Shown: positions 24,256 to 29,592 of the stretch, piece after piece
Layout: every line of letters begins with the position of its first letter
Numbering within the stretch: the stretch's first letter is position 1
Source of the DNA: an uncultured Chryseobacterium sp.
GTDB taxonomy: Bacteria; Bacteroidota; Bacteroidia; Flavobacteriales; Weeksellaceae
Assembly: GCA_913778085.1 (NCBI GenBank)
Contig: CAJYXJ010000012.1
Span: 1 to 32,425, forward strand
DNA length: 32,425 nucleotides
Direction: 5' to 3'
Program-made: the position numbers and the translations under genes
Notes under the pieces: model-generated
Told to the model about the DNA's origin: nothing
Databases searched by the model: none
The model's input: the letters and a program-made list of their open reading frames with translations, nothing else

Positions 24256-24678
24256 ATGGAAAGAAGAAAATTTTTATTCCGTTCGGTACAGGCTTCAGCT
24301 TTATTGCTGGTTTCAGGAAATCTGTTTGCTTCTGCCTTACCGATATTTAACCCCATAAAAAAGAAAAAAGTGTACTTCCATTATTTATTGTTCTGGCTCC
24401 GGAAAGACCTTTCCGAAGCTGAGGTGAAAGACTTTGAGAACTTTTTCAAAGGATTGGCCAAGCTCCCTTATCAGAAAAACCTGCGTTACGGAAGACCGGC
24501 AGCTTCCAGTCCAAGAAATGTCCTGGACAACAGCTTTACCTACAATGCCTCCATGGAATTCGACAGCCTTGAAGCGCTTGAAGCCTACGGACAACTTCCG
24601 GAGCATCTCGCCCTCGTACAGAAATACAAGCCATTCTTTGAAAGAATGCTGGTTCACGATACCGTTTATAACCCCTAA
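24256..24678 (+). CDS. Dabb-domain protein with a twin-arginine type signal
   Basis: A 140-residue protein. M-E-R-R-K-F-L-F-R-S-V plus a hydrophobic segment (ASALLLVSGNLFASA) is a Tat-type or Sec signal, so the protein should be exported, although no thylakoid-like maturation can be proven. The rest resembles the stress-responsive alpha/beta-barrel family Dabb (PF07876): V-Y-F-H-Y-L-L-F-W-L at the first strand, then SMEFDSLEALEAYGQLPEHL, the typical 'F-x-S-x-x-A-L-x-A-Y-x-x-x-P-x-H' segment. Dabb proteins are small dimeric ferredoxin-like folds, with ligand-binding or catalytic roles in only a few members. Spacing is 54 bases after the porin and 19 before the cupin, so one operon. Confidence 0.78.
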   Translation: MERRKFLFRSVQASALLLVSGNLFASALPIFNPIKKKKVYFHYLLFWLRKDLSEAEVKDFENFFKGLAKLPYQKNLRYGRPAASSPRNVLDNSFTYNASMEFDSLEALEAYGQLPEHLALVQKYKPFFERMLVHDTVYNP

Positions 24679-24697
24679 AAAAAGAATCCGATCAGAA

Positions 24698-25183
24698 ATG
24701 AAAAACTTCGTTAAAGGCATAAGCCTTGTTGTAGCATTTTCAACAATGAGTTTTATGAATGCACAAGACCATCACAAGAAACACATCAGCGTAAAAGCAG
24801 AGGAAACCACTGAATTTATCCCGGCCATCAGGCTGGTGAATAAACCTGATGGGTCCTGCAATTTCGAGAAAGGTAAAATTCCTACGCTGAAGCATATGAA
24901 TACCAACACTTTCTGGATGAGCAACAAAACCGAGGAATGGGAAAAGAATGCACACCCTGCACCGAGAAGACAATATGTGATTACCATCAAAGGAAATATC
25001 AAATTCAAGGTAACCGACGGTTCCACTTTTATGATTAAACCGGGAACGGTATTGCTGGCGGAAGACCTGAAAGGAAAAGGCCACAGCTGGGATATGGTAA
25101 AAAGCAAAGTCTGGGAAAGGCTTTATATCCCGATCGCGGAAGATGCCGATGATTTCTTTATTGCAGACAAAGATCAGGATTAA
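24698..25183 (+). CDS. Exported cupin-fold protein
   Basis: A 161-residue protein with a signal peptide (MKNFVKGISLVVAFSTMSFMNA, cut before Q23). A single cupin domain follows: motif 1 around HPAPRRQYVITIKGNIKFKV (H86 onward) and motif 2 GTVLLAEDLKGKGH with H129. Metal-binding residues of a classical cupin (two His and Glu, then His) are only partly present, so ligand binding is more likely than catalysis. A His-rich N terminus (D-H-H-K-K-H) may bind metal. The frame runs upstream to 24434 across the Dabb gene, but the ATG at 24698 begins the signal peptide. It is the last gene of the porin operon and has a strong terminator after it. Confidence 0.75.
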   Translation: MKNFVKGISLVVAFSTMSFMNAQDHHKKHISVKAEETTEFIPAIRLVNKPDGSCNFEKGKIPTLKHMNTNTFWMSNKTEEWEKNAHPAPRRQYVITIKGNIKFKVTDGSTFMIKPGTVLLAEDLKGKGHSWDMVKSKVWERLYIPIAEDADDFFIADKDQD

Positions 25184-25221
25184 CTTCAGTTTCATCCGAT
25201 GTTATATAAATCGTACAATGG

Positions 25222-25246
25222 AAAAGCAGCCCGAGGGCTGCTTTTT
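25222..25246 (+). terminator. Terminator of the porin operon
   Basis: GCAGCCC (25226-25232), a GA loop, and GGGCTGC (25235-25241), with AAAA before and TTTTT after. It is a textbook intrinsic terminator, 38 bases after the cupin stop. Confidence 0.88.
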
Positions 25247-25289
25247 ATATATTCAAAATGTTTCTTCTCTTTTTAGATCTGAATTTTCA

Positions 25290-25452
25290 AACGCAAAGTT
25301 TTATTTTCCCAATGCATAAGATAAGGTAGCTAAGAAGGATCAGCAAGCTGATCTGATAAAGCGCACGTATGATCCATCTGTTTCATCAGCGGCATTGCCG
25401 CTTCACTTTGCTCCCTTCATAAATAAGCAGGATAATCATTAAACTTTGCGTT
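25290..25452. repeat. 163-bp element with 12-bp terminal inverted repeats and internal hairpins
   Basis: AACGCAAAGTTT (25290-25301) and its exact complement AAACTTTGCGTT (25441-25452) bound the element. Inside are a near-perfect palindrome GATCAGC-AA-GCTGATC (around 25337-25356) and AGCGGC-ATT-GCCGCT (around 25388-25403). There is no reading frame of note. I recall similar 'CGCAAAG...CTTTGCG' elements between genes in Chryseobacterium. It resembles a MITE or REP-like element, but the matching transposase is not seen here. Confidence 0.6.
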
Positions 25453-25502
25453 AATTCCCTTCATAAATTTTTGGTAATTTAAATAAAATGTGAATAATTA
25501 AA

Positions 25503-25533
25503 ACTTCCAGTACCCTGCTTCCCTCTTCCAGCC
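25503..25533. repeat. GGAAG-type dispersed repeat
   Basis: ACTTCCAGTACCCTGCTTCC, then CTCTTCCAGCC, in the same family and orientation as 8291-8316. It lies just past the fabF stop and might act in transcript ending; no U tract is present. Confidence 0.4.
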
Positions 25534-25541
25534 TATCAAAA

Positions 25542-26783
25542 TTACTTAAACTTCTTGAAAATCAGCGTAGCATTGTGCCCTCCAAATCCAAAAGCATTGC
25601 TTAAGGCATAATTGATGTTCTTTTCTTTGGCTTCTCCGAAAACAATATTCAGATCCTTCGGAATGTTTTCATCGATGCGGTGAAGGTTGATCGTCGGCGG
25701 AATAATTCCGTTTTCAATAGCCTTAATCGATAAGATCGCTTCTGCGGCTCCCGCTGCACCCAGTAAGTGCCCGGTCATGGATTTGGTGGCACTGATGTCC
25801 AGATTTTTGCTTCCTTTAAACAGTTTGTTGATCCCGTTCAGTTCCACGAGGTCGCCCATCGGGGTAGAAGTGGCGTGAGGATTGATATAGTCGATATCTT
25901 CCGTGTTGATTCCTGCTTCATTTAGGGCCAGTTGCATGGCTTTGATGGCTCCTGTTCCTTCCGGATGGGGGGCCGTCATGTGATAGGCATCGGCGGTCAT
26001 GGCAGCTCCCGCAAGTTCGGCATAGATTTTTGCACCTCTGGCTTTGGCATGTTCGTATTCCTCCAGGATTAAAGCACCCGCTCCTTCTCCCATCACAAAT
26101 CCGTCCCGGTCTGCATCATATGGCCGGCTGGCGGTAGCGAAATCATCATTCCGGGTAGACATGGCTTTCATAATGGAGAATCCTCCGATCGATGCCGGGG
26201 TAATGGCTGCTTCGGATCCGCCGCTAACGATTACTTTGGCCTTACCGAGCCTGATGTAGTTGAAGGCGTCCATCAATGCTGTATTTCCCGTAGCACATGC
26301 CGAAATCGTTGTATAGTTGATGCCCTGTAGTCCGAATTTCATCGAGATCATTCCCGAAGCCATGTTGGCAATGAATTTAGGGACGAAAAAAGGATTAAAT
26401 CTCGGGGTTCCGTCTCCTTTAGTGAATTCCATCACTTCGCTTTCAAAGGTCCACATTCCGCCCTGCCCGGTTCCCCAGATCACGCCGGTATCAAACGGAT
26501 CCATCTTTTCAAGCTCAAGACCGGAATCTTTCAGTGCTTCAGCCGCAGAATACATGGCATATTGAGAAAAAAGATCGCTTCTTTTAATTTCATTATGGGT
26601 TAAATAGGCCTTCGGGTCAAAATTTTTAACCTCACAGGCAAAATGGACTTTAAATTTTTCGGTGTCGAAATGGGTAATTTTTCCCACACCACTGATTCCG
26701 TTAATACTGTTCTGCCAGAATTCCCCGACATTATTTCCTAAAGGCGTCACTGCGCCAAGACCTGTAATAACAACTCTTTTCAT
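25542..26783 (-). CDS. fabF: Beta-ketoacyl-ACP synthase II
   Basis: A 413-residue condensing enzyme of fatty acid elongation. The active site is complete: nucleophile C163 in S-A-C-A-T-G-N, H303 in N-P-H-A-T-S-T-P, K334, and H339 in S-M-T-G-H. Numbering and length match FabF. A second fabF is expected elsewhere in such a genome next to acpP; this copy instead follows a TetR regulator and a hot-dog thioesterase, with its ATG directly abutting the thioesterase stop (no gap). The placement suggests a regulated auxiliary fatty-acid or acyl-chain route rather than the housekeeping copy, though a housekeeping role is not excluded. Expression should follow the TetR operator at 27862-27885. Confidence 0.93.
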   Translation of the reverse strand: MKRVVITGLGAVTPLGNNVGEFWQNSINGISGVGKITHFDTEKFKVHFACEVKNFDPKAYLTHNEIKRSDLFSQYAMYSAAEALKDSGLELEKMDPFDTGVIWGTGQGGMWTFESEVMEFTKGDGTPRFNPFFVPKFIANMASGMISMKFGLQGINYTTISACATGNTALMDAFNYIRLGKAKVIVSGGSEAAITPASIGGFSIMKAMSTRNDDFATASRPYDADRDGFVMGEGAGALILEEYEHAKARGAKIYAELAGAAMTADAYHMTAPHPEGTGAIKAMQLALNEAGINTEDIDYINPHATSTPMGDLVELNGINKLFKGSKNLDISATKSMTGHLLGAAGAAEAILSIKAIENGIIPPTINLHRIDENIPKDLNIVFGEAKEKNINYALSNAFGFGGHNATLIFKKFK

Positions 26784-27209
26784 TTAATTGCTTATTTTGA
26801 ATAAATTAGAGGTTCCCCTGGCAATCAGGCGGGTTTTGTCCGCATTCCAGATTTCGCATTCTGCATTGACAAACTGCTTTCCTCTTTTGATGATTTTTGT
26901 TTCGGCTATAATAGGATCGTTTTCTTTGGCAGTTGAGAAATAATCAATGCTGTTGTTGATGGTGACTATAAAATTTTCTTCATTCAGGGAAAACATCGTA
27001 GCGCCTATGATGTCGTCCATGATCGCAGCGGTAACACCTCCGTGAAGGTTACCCATCGGATTCAGCCATTCCTGCCTGACCGTATACTGAAATTCGATCC
27101 GGCCTTCCTCTGCAGAAACCACCACCGGGTTCAGCCAGCGCATAAACGGAGAAGGGGAGGACGTGAATTCTTTTCCGGTAAAGCTTTTCAGGACTGCTAG
27201 TTTATCCAT
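26784..27209 (-). CDS. Hot-dog fold thioesterase (PaaI/4HBT family)
   Basis: A 141-residue cytosolic acyl-CoA or acyl-ACP thioesterase. The PaaI-type signature is N-L-H56-G-G-V-T-A-A-I-M-D-D, where the H-G-G turn and the acidic residue on the central helix form the active site. The C-terminal strands INNSIDYFSTAKENDPIIAE and KRGKQFVNAECEIWNADK are also typical. The frame is open further upstream, but M-D-K-L-A-V-L at 27209 is the natural start, 7 bases after the TetR stop. It is immediately adjacent to fabF. Its substrate is unknown; the neighbour suggests acyl-ACP or acyl-CoA. Confidence 0.85.
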   Translation of the reverse strand: MDKLAVLKSFTGKEFTSSPSPFMRWLNPVVVSAEEGRIEFQYTVRQEWLNPMGNLHGGVTAAIMDDIIGATMFSLNEENFIVTINNSIDYFSTAKENDPIIAETKIIKRGKQFVNAECEIWNADKTRLIARGTSNLFKISN

Positions 27210-27216
27210 ATTATAT

Positions 27217-27834
27217 TTAATTTTTATTTTCTGAAGATGCCGTTGCCAATTCGGTATCAATGATTTTGAGGATATGATCTAATGCAAGATTCAGGAATTT
27301 CTCATCGCCTGTGGTTTTGGCTAATAAAATTCCGCCCTCGATCATCATGACAAACAGGGAGGCATATTCCTCTGCATCCGGTTTTTCATTCAGTTCTCCG
27401 GTTTTCTGACCTTGGGTTATGGCTTCTGAGATTTTAGAAATCCATTCCTCAAAGGATTTTTTTACCTGATCTTTCAGATCCGGAAACGTATCATCGGCTT
27501 CCGTTGCTGCATTCATCAGCGGGCATCCACCATTTAAGAATACGGAATGCCAGTTTTTTCTGTAAAAAGCGACAAAAGCATACAGTTTATCAATGGAAGT
27601 CGGAAATTCGTCGCTGAAGGCCAGAGACATTTTCTTTCTTAATGAACCGGCATTGTACCGGTAGGCTTCAAGGGACAGTTGGTCTTTGTTTTCAAAATTG
27701 CCGTAGATGCTCCCTTTCGTCAGTCCGGTTGCTTCAGCAATATCGGATAGGGACGTAGAAATATAGCCTTTGGTATTGAACAAAGGAGCGGTTTTCTCAA
27801 TAATAAATTGTTTAGTCTTTTCCGCTTTCGACAT
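27217..27834 (-). CDS. TetR/AcrR family repressor
   Basis: A 205-residue regulator. The N-terminal helix-turn-helix is TSLSDIAEATGLTKGSIYGN at about residues 26-45, followed by F-E-N-K-D-Q-L as in nearly all TetR proteins. The C-terminal ligand domain contains G-G-C-P-L-M-N-A-A-T-E, a segment often seen in a subgroup of TetR regulators. It is the first gene of the operon with the thioesterase and fabF. A perfect 24-bp palindrome upstream lies against the -7 element, so it very likely represses its own operon until a fatty-acid-type or other ligand releases it; the ligand is unknown. Confidence 0.92.
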   Translation of the reverse strand: MSKAEKTKQFIIEKTAPLFNTKGYISTSLSDIAEATGLTKGSIYGNFENKDQLSLEAYRYNAGSLRKKMSLAFSDEFPTSIDKLYAFVAFYRKNWHSVFLNGGCPLMNAATEADDTFPDLKDQVKKSFEEWISKISEAITQGQKTGELNEKPDAEEYASLFVMMIEGGILLAKTTGDEKFLNLALDHILKIIDTELATASSENKN

Positions 27835-27851
27835 AGGACTGGATGAAGATA

Positions 27852-27885
27852 CAAAGATATAAAAATATACCGATCGGTATATTTT
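27852..27885 (-). promoter_or_regulatory. TetR-operon promoter with a perfect 24-bp operator palindrome
   Basis: The minus strand reads TATCTTTG at 27859-27852 (TAnnTTTG match), 17 bases before the ATG. Directly upstream, 27862-27885 is a perfect palindrome with half-site AAAATATACCGA. The core ACCGATCGGT is typical of TetR-family operators. It covers the place of a -33 element, so bound repressor would block RNA polymerase. Confidence 0.8.
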
Positions 27886-27939
27886 ATTTTGAAATTAATT
27901 GGTTTCAATCTGATGAAATTGATTATTACCCTGTTGATT

Positions 27940-28010
27940 TTTAGGCTTTGGCTGAAGCCAATCGGAATGTTTTTAAAAAGAGAAAACGGGCTAAAGCCCG
28001 TTCCCATTGA
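27940..28010. repeat. Dispersed repeat with two hairpins (TTGGCT and AACGGGCT)
   Basis: TTGGCT-GA-AGCCAA (27948-27961) and AACGGGCT-AA-AGCCCGTT (27985-28002) are perfect stems, followed by CCCATTGATAT. I recall this 'CGGGCTAAAGCCCG' element from many Bacteroidetes intergenic regions. It lies between the TetR promoter and the osmC 3' end and may also protect or end the osmC transcript. Confidence 0.55.
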
Positions 28011-28097
28011 TATTTAAATCTACTTTTATATCGTCCCTTCCTTAGAAATCGATCTTCTGATTAAGATTTTTACGGAATAATCATAAAGTATCTGGCT

Positions 28098-28517
28098 TTA
28101 ATTGGCCAACGTAGCATTCAGTGTGATCTCAAAGTTGAAAGCGGCACTTACCGGGCATCCTTCTTCGGCGATCTTTGCATATTTCTGGAATTCTTCTTCA
28201 GAGATTCCCGGAACTTTTGCCGTTAGTGTAAGTTCGGATTTTGTAATCTTTCCGGCACTTGGATCTAAAGTGATCACGGATTTAGTTGTTAATTCTTCAG
28301 GAGTAAAACCTGCCTGTGAAAGCTCTGCACTCAGTTTCATGGTAAAACATCCTGCATGTGCTGCTGCCAGCAATTCTTCGGGGTTGGTTCCTGTGCCTTC
28401 TTCAAAACGGCTGTTGAAAGAATACTGGGTCTGGTTTAGAGTGGTGCTTTGTGTTGTTAAATGTCCTTTTCCTTCTTTAATGGTACCGTTCCAAACGGCT
28501 GTTGCGTTGCGTTTCAT
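28098..28517 (-). CDS. osmC: OsmC-family organic hydroperoxide reductase
   Basis: A 139-residue thiol peroxidase that reduces organic hydroperoxides. The two catalytic cysteines are C57 in A-H-A-G-C-F-T-M and C121 in E-G-C-P-V-S. The supporting R37-F-E and G-T-N-P-E-E-L-L are present. The sequence follows E. coli OsmC closely (start with K-x-x-A-x-W-x-G-x-I-K-x-G-K-G, then P-E-E-L), more so than Ohr, so the osmC symbol is used. It has its own promoter and lies downstream of an AraC regulator on the same strand, which may or may not control it. Confidence 0.93.
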   Translation of the reverse strand: MKRNATAVWNGTIKEGKGHLTTQSTTLNQTQYSFNSRFEEGTGTNPEELLAAAHAGCFTMKLSAELSQAGFTPEELTTKSVITLDPSAGKITKSELTLTAKVPGISEEEFQKYAKIAEEGCPVSAAFNFEITLNATLAN

Positions 28518-28560
28518 ATTATTTTAATTTATTGTCGTTAACTGTGTTATTCTGATAGGA

Positions 28561-28568
28561 CAAAGGTA
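28561..28568 (-). promoter_or_regulatory. -7 element for osmC
   Basis: The minus strand reads TACCTTTG, a TAnnTTTG match 43 bases before the osmC ATG. It is separate from the AraC gene upstream. Confidence 0.5.
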
Positions 28569-28604
28569 TAGCAGATATTATTCCGAAGCGTTAGATAAAA
28601 AGAA

Positions 28605-29462
28605 CTAAATCTTGTACTTTTTTCCCGAAATGTAATTTTTTTTGAACTGAGCAGGTGTATTTCTGGTTTTAGCGGTAAAAAGGCGGTTGAAATAAGCCGG
28701 ATCTTCATAACCCAGATCGTAGGCAATCTCTTTCACAGGCTTATCGGTATAGAACAGAAGCCGCTTGGCTTCCAGTAAAATCCGGTTGATAATAAATTGG
28801 TTCGGGGATTCCAGGTTTAGATTTTTAAATTTATGCGTCAGAGTTTTAGGAGCCATGCGAAGGAGTTCCGCATATTCTGCAACATGATGTTTTTCCCGGA
28901 AATGAATTTCCAGCAGCCGGCTGAAATCCCTGAAAATATCCAGTTCGTTACCCGGAATTTTTAGGTCTCCATTGTCAAGATTCTGCGTTTTCCACTTCCG
29001 GGTAGCACGGATAATGATCTGTTTTACATACGTACGGATCATTTCCTCAGCCGAAGAATCCTTCCCTTCCAGTTCTTCTTTTATGCTTTCAAATAAATGA
29101 TTAACAACTGTATCCTCCGCTTCATCAAGCTCCACAAAAGGAATTTCAAAAACATTATGGAAGAGCAGTCCGTCGCAGGCCACTTCTTTATCGTGGATCT
29201 GGATGCAATAGAAATCACGATTGTAGTAAATCAGCCGGGATGTGCCTGATGCTTTTTCTACCTGCAGATGCTGATTGGTCAGGAAAAACAGGGCCGGCTT
29301 TTCAGTACTGTACTGTTTGAAATCCACCATCAGCTCATATCCTGCCGGGACATGAAAAATTCTGATTTCGGAGGTATATTTAGGCTCTGTAAAGGTTTGC
29401 AGATTCTCTTCGGAAAAGGTTTCAAAACCCAGTTTTTTATATTGGTCTTCAAAAATAAGCAT
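28605..29462 (-). CDS. AraC-family transcriptional regulator
   Basis: A 285-residue regulator. The C-terminal AraC domain has two helix-turn-helix units: HVAEYAELLRMAPKTLTHKF and the more conserved P-V-K-E-I-A-Y-D-L-G-Y-E-D-P-A-Y-F-N-R-L-F, ending T-P-A-Q-F-K-K. The N-terminal ~170 residues form a cupin-like sensor (HVPAGYELMVDFKQYS, later FYCIQIHDKEV). The ligand is not readable. An imperfect -7 element (TATCTTTC on the minus strand, 29486-29493) stands right against the preceding terminator. The nearest same-strand gene downstream is osmC, a possible target. Confidence 0.9.
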   Translation of the reverse strand: MLIFEDQYKKLGFETFSEENLQTFTEPKYTSEIRIFHVPAGYELMVDFKQYSTEKPALFFLTNQHLQVEKASGTSRLIYYNRDFYCIQIHDKEVACDGLLFHNVFEIPFVELDEAEDTVVNHLFESIKEELEGKDSSAEEMIRTYVKQIIIRATRKWKTQNLDNGDLKIPGNELDIFRDFSRLLEIHFREKHHVAEYAELLRMAPKTLTHKFKNLNLESPNQFIINRILLEAKRLLFYTDKPVKEIAYDLGYEDPAYFNRLFTAKTRNTPAQFKKNYISGKKYKI

Positions 29463-29493
29463 TTTCGCTGATGGATTTCTTTAGGGAAAGATA

Positions 29494-29544
29494 CAAAAAA
29501 GCATGGTTTCTGAAATCCCATATTTCAGAAACCATGCTTTTTTG
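29494..29544 (-). terminator. Terminator of the TonB receptor gene, 23-bp perfect arms
   Basis: Positions 29494-29516 and 29522-29544 are exact reverse complements, with the loop CCCAT. On the minus strand the stem ends in GCTTTTTTG, a good T tract. It lies 49 bases past the receptor stop and ends directly at the -7 region of the AraC gene. The A and T runs on both sides would make it work both ways. Confidence 0.85.
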
Positions 29545-29592
29545 TTATTTAAATATGATTTGTTTTAAATTCTTCAAGTTTCATGTTTAAAT

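Noticed and set aside
24434-24697. N-terminal extension of the cupin gene overlapping the Dabb gene
   Set aside because: The extra 88 codons are the Dabb gene read in another frame. A signal peptide starts exactly at the ATG at 24698.
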